From Archilochus colubris (Eukaryota > Chordata > Aves > Apodiformes > Trochilidae): a stretch of DNA of 64,000 bases. Each line of letters starts with the position of its first letter. Position 1 is the first letter of the stretch. Both the position numbers and the translations under genes were made by a program. Positions 48,301 to 61,549 of this stretch are shown piece by piece. The DNA is taken from NCBI GenBank assembly GCA_023079485.1, contig CM041083.1:169777400-169841399 (forward strand). Direction: 5' to 3'. Under the pieces are notes generated by a model, which saw only the letters and a list, made by a program, of their open reading frames with translations, had not been told where the DNA came from and made no database searches.

Positions 48301-51256
48301 CATTTTTTACCTGCTGTTTTCCAGGCAGCTCTAGTTTTCCCCTGACTTCTGGTGCTTTCCACTGAGATTGAAATAATGCATCCCAGTGGACACAGCTGAC
48401 TCCCTCAGAGACCCTGAGGGGTCCCTACATTTTGTTGCCAGACTACAAGGCAAAACCCACTTAATCTGCACTGAACTGACAGGGTCCAGGTATTATTATT
48501 TATTAGCTTGGTCTCTGTGCTTGGCCTTACCTGTGAGGAGGTGTTTGCTGCTGATGCCTCATTGCAACCTGCATACCTTGTTGTAAACTGCTGACTTCAA
48601 ACACCTTTTGGTAGCAGAGCAAGTGTGACTTAATTTGGACAAACACAAGCTAATAAATAGATATATATTGTGCTTGTGTGATCCATTTCACACATTGTCA
48701 AACTCTTAATTGACTGAAACCACTTAATAAAATATTCTCACTGTCACTCCGAGCAAGTCAAGGGGAGTCTTGCATATAAATCCATGCTCACAAAACACAG
48801 GATAGCAAAGAATTTCTTTAGGATTATGACATTTTCAGAAGCATATTCTGGTTAGTGTCTAAACAGGAATTAGAGGAAATTTTAAATATTGAGAGCATGG
48901 GAAAACAAAATTTGTGAGAATAAACGAAAGAGTTTTAGTTTAGTGAGGAGATAAACTGTGTGCTTTGCTATTTTATGTGTTCTATCATTTGAGGTACCGT
49001 ATTTTTTCATGGTCTAGAGATGAGGGGAAATTTTGTGGAACTGAAAGGAAGAGACATAAAGCTGCTACATTATTTTAACATTCAGAAATTAATGGTGATA
49101 TCGAGACTGAAGACTGTGCTGAAATGGAACTTATGTTACTAAAATGGCATAGAGAGAGAGATTTTTAAGGCCAGAACTCTCTGACTCTTATCTCTGGAGC
49201 TCCACTTTCAATTTGGTTTGGTTTGGTTTTCTACTAGAAACCTCTAAGCAACTGCAGTATTAGTTATGCAGATATCTAGAACAGCCCCATCCAGGTAGGT
49301 GTGAGGTAGGTAGTTACTTAAAATGTGTAGGATCCAGAAGTTAGATATAGAGAAATGTGGGAAAAAAGTCTGCGGAGGCTTAAGGATTCCATGTGCACAT
49401 CAATATGATTGTATGAAATCTTTTATTAACAATTTGCACTCACTTATATAGAGAAGCCTTGTTTACACCATCATATCATGCAGGTGGCTTTGTATTCCAA
49501 TTACACATTCCATTCTCACGGAAACACTCTTCTCACATAATTATTTTCCTCTTCTGTTGCCAATTAGTTGTCTCTTTCCCATTAGCTCATTTTTCGAAAC
49601 CTGCAACTAGGCCTCAATAACCATTAACCCAATGTAGCCTAAGCTGAAGTAAGTCAGGATTGCTCACAACCTGTATATTTCCGAACTGTTTCCCCAACAG
49701 AGAAACACAGCTTCTTCTCCATGAGCTCAGAAAAGGCTACCATTTCTCTACAGATTTCAGCACTCCAGTCCCCAGTCACAGCCAGTTGCCTTCTGTAGGA
49801 GCCTCTGGGCCTGGTGTCAGTGCCTACATCTTTCTGTCTGCCTGTTTGCTGGGAGAGTCCTCGACCTGTGTTCTAGCCCCTATGAAGCCAGCTCTAGGAG
49901 TCTTTAAAACTAGTATTTCCCAACTCTTTCTCTCTGCCTAGAAATGAGACTTGGTACAATACACATTTTCTTAGCCCCAGGAATCTTCGTAGCAAAGGCA
50001 GATTTCCTCAAAGTTTCCTCAGAGGACCTCACATTGAAATTTGGGCTTTGAGTCTGGCTGTCAGGCTTGTTGGTAGGAATATACGAACCAGTTACTGGAT
50101 AAATGCAGAAGTTAGTCATATATAGAAGAGGCAATCTGGTGATAAACGCATTTTCACTACTATCATGGTTTGATTTCAAGCTATACAGGCCTCATCTGTT
50201 TTCTCATGTTTCTTAGGGGAAAGTTTGAGGCATTATTGAACTGTGATTTAATTAGACAGATAGTGCTACAGATGACTAATGAATTTGTTTCAAAGATCAT
50301 GTGTAGGGTTTTCAGAAGTGGGGAGATGCCCCCAACACTTGCAATGCTCATTACCCTTGAATTCTGCCAACAGGTGACAGGTCAGCCCCTACCTCAAGGT
50401 TCCTTGCATACCTTTCATTGAGCTGCTTGTTCAACATAGAAATAGTACTTCTTATCCTTCTTGAGATGCCTGATTTTCTTCAAGCACTGTTTAGGAAAAT
50501 ACATATACCTAATCTGGGGGGTTTGAGTTGGTAAAAGGAGGAGTTCCTGTTGTCTGAATTGGATATTCAAGTTGTCTTGTGTGTTTGTTTCTAAGAGCAC
50601 ATGTAGACTTGAAGTGTATTTTAGCTGCTGATGAACAGTGTTTGAAATCTGTCAGAAATTTGCCTCTGTTTTTACTGTAAGAGGCTAGCCAGACAGACAC
50701 TAAGGACTGAAAAGAGGTTACTGGGCTTCATGTCTTTACTGGGGCTTCCCTAAGTTCAAGAGTGAAAGATGGAAGACATGAACATACATTTATGTGGCCA
50801 TAGCATTTAAGTTAACATTCCAATACCATTTTCAGGCAATGTCTTGATGGAGATTCACAGTGAAGGACTTTGCAAAAGAAAAAAAAAATCTCTTTGTTTT
50901 TGAAATGAGCTGTTGTTTTCTGTTATGTGCTGTGTTGAACTAGTCTGCACAATGATTTCAAGTAGTCCTGAATAGTTGTCTGCACTGTGTTTTTAATATT
51001 CCATACTGTGAGTTGCTTTGTCAGTGTTTGTTCACTGATCTGCTAATGAGTGGTTGGTTCCAAGGTAAACCTGATGCTATGGCATGGGGACTGAACCATA
51101 AAAATCTAATTAGCTTCTGGAATATATATCTGTATGTATGTATATATAATGTAACATTCATGCCATACATCAGAAATATGTGCTGTTAAAGTAAAAGGTA
51201 CATATATTTCAAATTAGAATTTGCATGCTATTCTGATTCCTGTTTTTCCCCTACAG
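45378..51256 (+). other. DNAJC15 intron 1
   Basis: This 5.9-kb intron begins in the CpG island and becomes AT-rich after about 45835. No repeat above a trace level and no other gene was recognised. Confidence 0.85.
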
Positions 51257-51308
51257 GCCAGAACCATGATAGCAGTTGGACTTGGTGTTGCAACTGTTGC
51301 ATTTGCAG
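51257..51308 (+). CDS. DNAJC15: DNAJC15 coding exon 2 (membrane segment)
   Basis: This 52-nt exon lies between a pyrimidine-rich acceptor CCCCTACAG| and donor G|GTAAGC. Residues 35-51 read ARTMIAVGLGVATVAFA, matching human VRSLIAVGLGVAALAFA. It forms most of the single inner-membrane span and ends with one base of a Gly codon. Confidence 0.97.
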
Positions 51309-52269
51309 GTAAGCTAAATTACCAGCTGCACGTGGAACAGTCACTTGTGAGCTGCCATTTCCAAAAGGATTAATGAGTATGAATATATATTTTATGAATA
51401 TACATAGTGGAGAGGTTGCTTTAGAGCACTGTGGAGAATTATGTCCAGTTATTTTTCCTGTCCCTTCAAAATCCTTGATGTATTTTCTAAAATTTGTTTT
51501 GAAAAGTCTCAGCTGGAGAAACTAATTTTACATGCAGCAGCTTAAAGGTTGCAGTTGCTTTTTGTCTGCAAAATGTAATGTGAAATGTTTACTTTGTTTA
51601 CTTACTAACATATTACAAGGTGGAGGCTCTTTATTGCTGAAGAGTGCAAGAGGATCTTGTGATGTGAAGGTGATACTTGACAAATTCAAATAGAGAAAAA
51701 TAGAAGGTTTTAATGGCTATGGTGATTTCTCATACTGAACATTGTTTGTTACCTGAGCTCTTTGTATCTAGACTGTAGGTTCTTCTGAAAAATAGGTTCT
51801 AGTCTGAACACAGGGCACAGGCTTAACATGTTTTATACTCAGACAAGATAACTGTGGCCTGTTCTGGTTCTCAAAGACACAAATTGATTTCTGTTATTTT
51901 GGCATATGAAAGCAACAGCCGTGGTCAGCTATGTGCAAATGCATACACCAAGAATAGATGAACAAGTTGTTCCAAACTCCTGCAGGTGTTTGCTGGGTGC
52001 AGCTGTGTTGTTGATTAGGGAAAGACATGACCTCTGGTGATGCACACCCATTATGCAGTTGATTTATCTGTGTTTGTATAGAAGCAGAAGAGGAATGCTC
52101 TTAGAATGTCTATTTCTGGTTGAGCTGGAGAATTAATGGCAGCTAGCAAAGAAGAGGTAAGAGAAAGCATTAAGAAGAAGGTGAGGTAATATATTAGTAC
52201 ATCACAGCATTTCAGTGGTCATTCTCTGGCAGTGGTTTTAACTTCTGTATTAACAGAGGCACAGACATA

Positions 52270-53350
52270 GATCATAGAGTGGTTTGGGTTGGAAGGGACC
52301 TTAAAGATCATCCAGTTCCAACCCCCCTGCATGGGCAGGGACACCTCCCACCAGACCAGGTTGCTCAAAGCCCCATCCAACCTGGCCTTGAACACTGCCA
52401 GGGAGGGGGCAGCCACAACATCCCTGGGCAACCCGTGCCAGTGTCTCACCACCGTCACAGGAAAGAATTTCTTCCTAATGTCTAACCTAGATCTCCCCTC
52501 TTCAATTTTCAAACCATTGTCTCTTGTCCTCATGCTACACACCCACACAAAAAGCCCCACCCCAGCTTCCTTGTAGGCCCCCCTCAGGTATTCGAAAACC
52601 ACTGTAAGGTCACCTCAGAGCCTCTTCTCCAGGCTGAACAACCCCAACTTCCTCAGCTTGTCTTCACAGGGGAGGTGCTCCAGCACTCTGATCATTTTTG
52701 TGGCTCTACTCTGACCACAGTTAAGGAGCTCTATGTCCTTCTTATGCTGGGGACTCCAGAATTGGACATGGTACTCCAGGTGGGTCTCATGAGAGCAAAG
52801 GGGGAGAATCACCTCCTTTGACCAGCTGTCTGTGCTTCTTTTGATGCAGCACAGGTCACAGTTGGCTTTCTGGGCTGCAAGTGCACATTGATGGCTCATG
52901 TTAAGCTTCTGGTCTACCACAATCCCAAGTCCTTCTCCTCAGGGCTGCCCTCAATCTTTTCTCCTCCCAACCTGTATCTGTGCATGGGATTGCCCTGACC
53001 CAGGTGCAGAAGCTTGCACTTGGCCTTGTTGTACTTCATGCAGTTTGCATAACCCCACTTCTCAAGCCTCTCAAGGTTGCTCTGGATGACATCTCTTCCC
53101 TCCAGCATGTTGACTTCACCACACAGTTTGGTGTCATCCTCAAACTTTTTGAGGATTCCACTTTGATTCCACTGTCCACGTCACCCACACAGCTGTTACA
53201 TAGCACTGGTCTGAGTACCAACCCCTGAGGAACACCACTTGTCACATTTTCCCATTTGAACACTGAGCTATTTATTGATCACAACTCTTTGGATGTGACC
53301 AGCCAGCCACTTCCTTATCCAGTGAGTGTTCCATCCATCGTATCCATATT
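52270..53350 (-). mobile_element. CR1 LINE, about 1.08 kb, partial RT
   Basis: The 3' end is at about 52270 (ATCATAGAGTGGTTTGGGTT). The copy runs leftward in element sense through the 3' UTR and polymerase C-terminus. Its minus-strand frames contain [19 protein letters not shown] and the RT motif SGVPQGLVL. Frameshifts separate them. It lies in DNAJC15 intron 2, antisense to the gene. Confidence 0.95.
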
Positions 53351-54240
53351 GTTCTAGTTTAGAGACCAGCTATAGTTTATACATGACTAAAACTGTAGAT
53401 GACTAGGTAAATTTAGTGTATGGATGACTAAAATAACCTCTGGACACATGGCATATTTTAAGAATGAAAGGAAGGTGCAATTTGAATGAAAAGCAGCTGT
53501 ATTTTTATAAAACGTTTTCCATTGTGTGTAATAGTAAGTTGCATTGCTAATGAGTACGAAATCAAAACAAATTGGGGTGAGGGGACTTGAAGAGAAATTC
53601 TCCAGTCACCTGGCAGAAATCTTGTTCTTGATGTAGGTAGAGTTGCTTTGTACTTAAGAGAATGCAGTCAAATGGAGTTCCCTGCAGCCTTTCCTAGCTA
53701 TAGACATTCACTGCTGGTGGTGAGTTGAATGGCTCTGAATCCCAGCTGTCCCCCTCTTTGTAAAAAATAAAAAATGCAGTACTTAAAGTACTTAAAAAAT
53801 GTGTGATTAAGCATACAACATAGCAGCAAAAAAACGTGTAGTACATTGATCTCTTTTTGGAAACATAACCTCCAAGCAGTATTTAATAAATAATGTATAT
53901 CCAAAGCTAATGTTTCTTACTGCCCTTTTTCTCAAAGTTCACAAGGCAGATATCTTCATTTATCTTATTGAAATGCATTTAAATCTATTTATTTTGTAAG
54001 CAAACACAGTGGCTCTTTGCCATCCATGCCTAGATTTTTAGATGATGTATACTAAACTTCTTCTCTCTCCCCTAAGAGCACAGGTTGAAAAATGTAAACC
54101 ATAGCAGGTTCACTGTGAGACTTTGACTGGGCAGGATCAAAAATGTCTGTTGAGGGAATATCTTGAAAAGCAGTAAAGTGCAGTGGTCCAGGATAGCAAA
54201 TAAGTTAGACAAAAAGATAAACAAGGAAGGGCTGTGATAT

Positions 54241-54302
54241 TAAAAAAAAACAAACAAAACCCAAAACCAACCCCCCCAAAAAACAATAACAACATAAAAA
54301 CC
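54241..54302. repeat. A/C-rich low-complexity tract before DNAJC15 exon 3
   Basis: Sixty bases are nearly all A and C, ending 18 bp before the exon 3 acceptor where a pyrimidine tract would be usual. Confidence 0.8.
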
Positions 54303-54320
54303 ACCAGAATTCTATTTCAG

Positions 54321-54394
54321 GTCGCTATGCTTTCAACCTTTGGAAACCCTTGGAGCAAGCATTTACAGAGACAGCAAAGAGGATTTCAACTTCG
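54321..54394 (+). CDS. DNAJC15: DNAJC15 coding exon 3 (matrix linker)
   Basis: This 74-nt exon completes the split Gly codon and encodes residues 53-76, beginning RYAFNLWKPLEQAFTETAK and ending RISTS, at consensus donor TCG|GTAAGT. Human has RYAFRIWKPLEQVITETAK and KIST. The acceptor TCTATTTCAG has only a short pyrimidine tract and is preceded by an A/C-rich simple stretch. Confidence 0.97.
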
Positions 54395-57300
54395 GTAAGT
54401 TTAGAAGTTACTCTATACTAAATTTATTATTTTAAATTTCAGGTATTTAGAAAGGAGACATTTTATGTTAAGTATGGCAAGTGCCTCTTAGATGGGTTTT
54501 TCTCCATGTTAGGGATGTTCCTTACTGTGTATGTTCTGGCGTATTATCTTGTGTACTTTAAATCTCTGTGTCTGTGGATGAAGCTATATCAAAAGAGTTT
54601 TGTGGGTCTGAGGAAGAGTTCTGGTTTTCCTGGTGATATTCGGTGTTTCAGAATTCTGCTACTAAGTGTAAGGCAAATTACAAAGTACACAGTGAGAAAA
54701 TAGCGAATTCCTAGAGATTGCAAGCTGATGACATGAATTTTCATTTCAAAAAGCTAAAAAGGAAGGAATTCAGTAATTTTTCTTTCAGATACAATGTTAA
54801 AAATCAAGAAGATAAACTAATAGGAAAGCTTGCCATACAGGTTGTCTTGTTCACATGTGTTGTCTTTTTTTAATTCCCCAGTTAATTTGAACTTTTAACC
54901 AAGGTTTTGTTCTTACTTTGCCCTACATCCTTATAATAATGAGGTAAAAAAAAAAGAGGTAGAGTGTTGTGAGAGAGGCATAGGTAGGGAACATTCAAGA
55001 GCATTTACTCTTGTTTCAGTGGCTATACTTTCCTCTGGTAAATAAATAAATATATTCCATTCCTGTTTGACTCAAGTAATTCCTAATAGGGTAGATGTCT
55101 GCTTGTGGCAATGTATTTCAGAGTTCATAATGTGCAAACACTTACTGACAGTGGAAGGAATACAATTCCCCTCTTGATGCTGATAAGTAGGGATGTTGCA
55201 GGAGTAGTTTTTGCAGATTATTATTTCCTGAAAAATATAGTAAAGGTGTAGGTTTGGGTTTTTTTTTTTAAGTGATCATTAACATTGTGCCTATTAATGT
55301 GAAGGTTGGTTGCAATACAGAGCCTGTCCACAGTATCTGGGCAGACACTGGGGTCCAAATTGATTTGCTGTCTTTACTTTGAGTCCATGTGCTGAATGTG
55401 CCCCTGGGGAGGGGAAAGACTGGAAACATGAGCTGTCCTTTTGGAGCTGGTTCACACTTGTTAATTGTGGTATCAGCCAGAAACGGTGCTCCTGGTTCAG
55501 TTTTTGCTCTCTGTTGCATTGCTGTTGCAAGACAAACAGCAAGGAATTATGTTTTTCTTTTTCACAGTAGCTTTTTGAGAGATTTCCTGTTTGCCTTGCA
55601 GAACAGTTGAGGAGAGTTGAGGAGTACAGCAAATTAAATAGCTTTCATATGATATGGATACAGTCTTGCAGGTTTGCTGGAGGTAGGACATGGGATTTTA
55701 CAGTAGGGAGTGCTTCACTCTTCACTCTCTCTCCCCAGCAGTTTTACTCCAGCATTTCTTCTTCTATCCATTTGTAGATGTAGGCTAAGGAATCTAAATT
55801 CAGAAATATTCACATAAGAAAGCAGGCAGTGGCTCTTTTTAACATATTGAAATATGTCATGCTACTGCATGGAGATGTGTCTGTTCCTAGGAAACTGAAC
55901 TCCTCAGTACTGGCATAGTGGCTGAGCTAAGCTCATTACAGGCCCCTCTCATTTTTACCAGAGTGACTTTCAAAGTCCTGCAGAATTCATGAACAACCAC
56001 AAAGAACAACCCAGGAGCTTCTTGCATTCAGTGTTCCTATAGTCTCTGGAGCTGCAGCCTCTGTCTGCCTTCACATCCTGCATTACAGCCCAGAATTGTT
56101 TGTTGATTTCCAGCAGAGTGCCTCTCTTCTGCTGTTCTATTTCTGAACTTGAAAATAGAGGTTTTCAATGTAAGACAGGATCTGCTGAATACACTAAAAA
56201 CTCTCTCTTCCTTTTTGCATTAACTGTATGTATTTGTCAGCTTTATATTTGTGAGGGTAGTGATACTATTTTCCTTCTACAGTCATTAACCAAATTTAAG
56301 GCCCTTGTATAAGTCTTAGCCAAGATTATTTCTTCTTTACTACTCTACAGCTACTACTTTATTGGATTGTATTTTTTCCCAAGGTTTTTTTTTTCTTCTC
56401 CCCTGAACAATCATTTCCTATTTATGAATTTTCTTCAGAACAATAGGGAAAACATTAAGTACAAAGATTCAGTATAATTTCTTATTGTCTTATTTCTTAT
56501 TTTAGTGGCTTCATGTGAGTTTGTGTGAGGAATTGCTGAATACAATCTGTGCATTAACACTTCCATCACATTTCTCTACAGCATATTGTGCTCTAAACTA
56601 TACTGAGAAAGGAAATCAAGCAGTTAATACTTCTGCCTGTGCTTACTGAGGAAAGGATCTTGTGACATTTAGTGACTAGACTTTGTGTTACTTTTCTGGT
56701 TTCCTGTGGTCTTTGGTCACTATCATTTGGCCTGACTTTGGTCACTATCATTTTCAGTGGTTACTCCAGCTTTCTAGAATCAAACCCTGTCTCTCATGAC
56801 CTCCTTCTTTTGAGAGACTGTGAAGCTTGTTTAAAACCTTGCTTGTTTCAATGTAAGCCCCCACTCTTACTCCTCCCATTTGGAATTTTCCTCTCCTTGC
56901 CCTGGTTTGCAGTAGAAATCTCAGTTCATGTTGGTTGCAGTCACAAAAGGTAATTCAGATCCTGCTTATCCTTCCTTTCTGCTCACTAGTAACAAGTTGA
57001 ACAATTATGCAGCTGTTATTTAAAACGCCAGCTTACTGTATATTGAATATTTGATACTTTCTGTTTAGTTACCTAAATAAATAGCATGTGCAGTCAACAA
57101 CTGCATTCATCTTTTAGTCAAAAATAGCAAGCAAAGGCAAGTAAAAATGTTACTTAATTTTATTCTGAATTTTTGCCTCTCATTTAACACTAGGCAGTTA
57201 AATACATACGCTTAAATGTGGAGAAAGCTGCTGGAATTTAGTCCTGCAATTTTCTACCATCTTTTTTTTTTTTTTTTCTGTGGGGAAAGGCGTAGGAGGA

Positions 57301-60300
57301 AACATTGTTTTTTCTTCTCTATGACAACTTATAATGATTGTTTCCAGATAAAGGATGTTCTAGTTGGAGCCTAGTTTTGTTACTGGTGTCATAAATGCCA
57401 GTGAGACTGATTTGTTTTTGTATATATTGACCAGAGTCTGTTGCCTGTAGAAGATGCATAGCACTAAGTAGTCATTTGGCTTTTCTTCCTCGGATCATAA
57501 TGCTGTAATTATTGTGTTAAAATATGTTAAAACTGTGAAATTTAAGAAAAGTATTGCATTAGCATTTATTACCTTCATTTGTTGAATCAATGTTGTTGAA
57601 CGTTGAAAAATAGAAGATATTGAAGGCAGAAACAGAAATTTTAGGCAAAATGAATTTTGAAAATGCTCAAATCCCACAATCCTGGAAATTCTCTGTTTTG
57701 GTAGAAAAGCATCTCTTCTATAGCACTTCATTAGGGATTTTTGCCTTGTGTTTCCCTTATTGGATCTGATTCTGGTCGGACTTGAGAAGTTCTGAATTGA
57801 GAAGTAAGGGCAGCAACCATCTTTTTTGTTCTTCATTAAAAGCAAAGTTTCCAAAGAGTAAGGCAATTTGCAATCAATTTTTTTTTTTTGTTTTTTTCTA
57901 CCTGGAGTAAGGGAATAATTTGCTAAATAATTTGCTATTGTAGTTTGCAGGGTTTGGGCTTTGGTTTGTATTGATTTGGTTTTCTTCTTATCCTTCCATT
58001 GTTGGTTACCTTTTCAATGTAGGACTGTAGTGGTGGTGAAGAGTTTTCAGAACAATTCAGTACTTTATGTAATGTACTTAATGGGCTTAGTTACAGAGTT
58101 TTGAATCTCTTGTCTAGCATAGAAACAGTGGTTAATGCTTTCCCTGTCCTATGCCAGGAGAAGTATCAAGGGAGATCATTCTCCTCCTCTACTCCCTTCT
58201 CGTCAGACCTCACCTGGACTACTCCGTCCAGTTCTGGAGCCCCAACATGAGAAGGGACATGGAGCAAGTCCAGAGAGATGATCAGAGAGCTGAAGCACCT
58301 CTCCTCTGAGGACAGGCTCAGGGAGTTGGGGTTGTTCATCCTGGAGAACAGGAAGCTCTGGGGAGGCTTTACATCAGCCTTCAGCTACCTGAAGGGGGCT
58401 TTATGTGAGAGGGCAGATTTAGGTTAGATGTTAGGAAGAAACTCTGTACTGTAAGAATGATGAGACACTGGCACAGGCTGCCCAGGGATGTTGTGGATGC
58501 CTCCTGCCTGGAAGTGTTCAAGGCCAGGTTGGATGGGGACTTGAAAAACCTGGTCTGGTGGGAGGTGTCCCTGCCCATGCAGGGGGGTTGGAACCAGGTG
58601 ATCTTTAAGGTCCCTTCCAACCCAAACCATTCTGTTATCTTGAAGATTTCCTGGTCTAAATGGACTGGATTTTCTTAGCTGACAGCTCTTGTGAAAATTT
58701 GCAAGAGTGAATAGATATTTGCAGAGTAAGTCCTTCCATTTTCTGTTCCCTCTCCCTCCTCACCACCCCCGCCACAGCCTATTAATAGCATTTGTTCAGG
58801 AAGCAGAATTTGCTTACATAAGTTGCTAAACAGTAACAGCATGCAAGGGAATAAAGTAAATTGCATGGTAGTCCCTTCCCTCACCCCAAATGGTATGAAG
58901 AAGTGGAGAGCTCTTCTTGATGATTTTTCCTGCATGGAATTTGTAATAGATGGGGTTAATAAATAATCAGGTGTCTAGAACTGCCCACTCATTGGGGACC
59001 TCTCATAACAACAGAGAAGTATCTTGAGTATTGTTTCATTTCATTGCAGTCATTACTTAGAATTTACAGCTAGGAAAAAAAATAGCTTTCATTTTAGTAG
59101 CATTCAAGAACTGCTTCATTAGGGTACTAGAAATTCCCCAAAATGTTTCCTAAAATGTTTCTTCCTCTTACTCTAATGGAAAAAATGGCTTTGATGTCAG
59201 ATTTCATTTTGCATTAAATTCCATTTAGGATCAAGATGTCAGTTTAAGCATTGATTGTTCTTGCTACATTCTTCACTCTTGAGAAGAAAATGTTTTTTCT
59301 TGATGACCAATTCAACAAACTGTTTTTGTTTATGTGCCAAAGGACACAGACAACACAATTTCTATTTTCAGTCTTCTTGGAAGCAAACCAAATCACGGCT
59401 CCCCGAGGTTAGAACAGAGTCAAGGAAGCAGGCTTTAAAGCCATGAAAAAGTATTTCTGAATTTAAGCCTATTGCCATCCCTCTCTATTCTCTTATTTCA
59501 AATAGAATTTTAGATTAAATCTACCAAGAACAGAGACGAGCTGTGTTAGAGATAACTCAAATATTGCTTTTCTCTACATGAATAGTGAACCAGTGTCCAT
59601 TGAAGGGCAGGGAAGAATTAACCTTTTCAGAAATCCATCTGCACCTAAGCTGCTTTGGGAGAAGTTCTTTGAAATCTTTCAGGGGACATTAATGTGTGCT
59701 TTTCTCTCCTGGCTGCAGTAATTGTTCAGCATCGTTGCAAATTTCTGTGCAGTCTTCCTCCTCCAGGGTGATATCTGGCAGCCATTAAATCATTACCTTC
59801 CTTTCCTCCCAGAGGACTGGAGAAGCTCTTTGTGTTCATAGACTCTTAACCTGTAATGTCTGTGTGCACTATTACAGACCTGGTTTGTGTTAATCTGCAG
59901 CTGTAGCGGTGAGTCCTCCACACATTTGTTGTAGGCATGACACTGCCCAACCTTCTTCAGCTTTGGTACTTGTAGTGTTACAGGAGTGGTTACTTCATGT
60001 ATGGTTTGAGGTGTAAAGAAGGAAGATAAAATTAGTTTCAGATCACAGCAGCACAACAAAGAAATTTTTCCTGTGGCTGTGTGTGACTTCATGGTGGCAA
60101 TTGGTGAACTATTTCTGAACCACACTTTTGGGTGAATGTTACTTCATGGCTTAACTAAAGGCTTTGCTTAGATATCATCGACAAGAGCCCTTTAAATGAT
60201 TTAAGACTTCTGAAATTACGTAAAAGAGAGTTTCCACAAACATAAACCAAAATTTTCACTGAATATGAACAAATATATTTAGTAAGAGAAGTATTTTAGT

Positions 60301-61472
60301 ATGGGCCAGGCACATTTTTACTAGAGGTAAAAGGAAAACGTAAAAATAATCTCAACTCTCAGGCCAGGCTTCCCTTTGATAGCAACAAAAGCAGCCTATT
60401 TTTCTCTTGCTGATAGGGTGGGGTTTTTTACTAAGAAACTTCAGTCTCTCTGAGTGATTTCTGTGTGCCAGTTCTCCAGTGCAGGCTGTCTTGCAAATAC
60501 ATCTGCTGTCTCTGACACTTGTGCAGCTTAGACTATTATTTGTGTAGCAATGAGCCAGTCCCTCTCATCCCTGCCTAGTTCTTCTCATCAAAGCATTTAC
60601 ATTGAGGAGTTCTCTGCTAACCACTGGTAGTGGTTCATTAACTTTTGTTTATTTTAATTTAAAATATATTTATGGTTGACAAATATGCTTTCAGCCCATT
60701 CCTTATAACAATTAATTGTTTTAAAGATTTACTTTCATCTCCATGTCCTTTTTTTAATGTTCTTTTCCTACTTGTGTTGTTCTCCACTTAAAACAGTGGC
60801 TAAAGTTTCACATGCCAGTGACTTAAAAAAACCTAAAATCATCTGTTAAATCATCGCCAGTCACTGGTGTCTAGGAAGGGTTGTAAAGGGAGAAGCTGGT
60901 TAGGATTTCCCCATGCACTCTGCTACTTTTCAATCTGATCCAGCACTGTTTTCCTGAAACAGAGGTTGTGGCTTTATGTTAAGCCTTTTTGTTTTTTGTT
61001 TCTTTTTGTTTATTTTTCAGTTCCTTCAGATAACTCTTGATATTTTTTTTTGAACTGTCATCCCTTCATAGGAAAAAACCATACTGACTCTTCATAAGTT
61101 TTCTGTCTTTATCTGTTCTTATTTTATTGGTTTTTTAGCCTCCTTTCTTTCCCCTGCCCTCCCCAGCACAGACACTGTATCATTCTATGCTGGCATGTAC
61201 TTTGATTCTGAACTTCTTTGCCTGAAGGCAGGATTTTAATAGTTGTAGTTATTAGAAGAGTGTAAAAACACAGATAGTTACTTTTAAGTCATTTTTGTAT
61301 GTGTTAACACTCAGCAGTCCTTTCCTGTTACTTGTTTTGTAGTCATTCCATGCCTTCAGAATAAATTATGGATGAATGGAATGCTCTGAATGAGGTCATA
61401 TAAATATGATTTAGATCCTGGCACCTTGTACGTGAAAGTAATTATTGCTTGTTTTCCCTTTTTGCTTTTTAG
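54395..61472 (+). other. DNAJC15 intron 3
   Basis: This 7.1-kb intron contains one CR1 (58150-58645) and several poly-T runs. No other feature was recognised. Confidence 0.9.
58150..58645 (+). mobile_element. CR1 LINE 3' fragment, about 495 bp
   Basis: Markers are GAGATCATTCTCCTCCTCTA, GTCCAGTTCTGGAGCCCC, GCCCATGCAGGGGGGTTGGA and CCAACCCAAACCATTCTGTT. A deletion in the 3' UTR shortens it relative to 52270-53350. It lies in DNAJC15 intron 3, sense orientation. Confidence 0.92.
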
Positions 61473-61549
61473 AGTCTTTCATCATACTACAAAGGAGGAT
61501 TTGAACAGAAAATGAGTAGGAGAGAAGCTGGTCTTATTTTAGGTGTAAG
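61473..61549 (+). CDS. DNAJC15: DNAJC15 coding exon 4 (start of J domain)
   Basis: This 77-nt exon runs from acceptor TTTTTAG| to donor AG|GTAGGT. Residues 77-101 read SLSSYYKGGFEQKM then SRREAGLILGV, nearly identical to the human protein (SFSSYYKGGFEQKM, SRREAGLILGV). The final two bases (AG) would become Ser with C or T from the next exon, as in human. This is helix I of the J domain; the HPD loop is in later exons. Confidence 0.98.

Larger units (their letters stand above)
51309..54320 (+). other. DNAJC15 intron 2
   Basis: This 3.0-kb intron is one-third CR1 (52270-53350) and ends in an A/C-rich tract. The rest is unremarkable. Confidence 0.9.

Noticed and set aside
52219..53263. Several minus-strand frames of 75-127 codons
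   Set aside because: All fall within or at the edge of one CR1 copy and are broken pieces of its polymerase or 3' UTR.
57495..57866. 123-codon minus-strand frame in DNAJC15 intron 3
   Set aside because: It has no family resemblance and lies in AT-rich intronic DNA. A transposase origin was considered, but no motif supports it.
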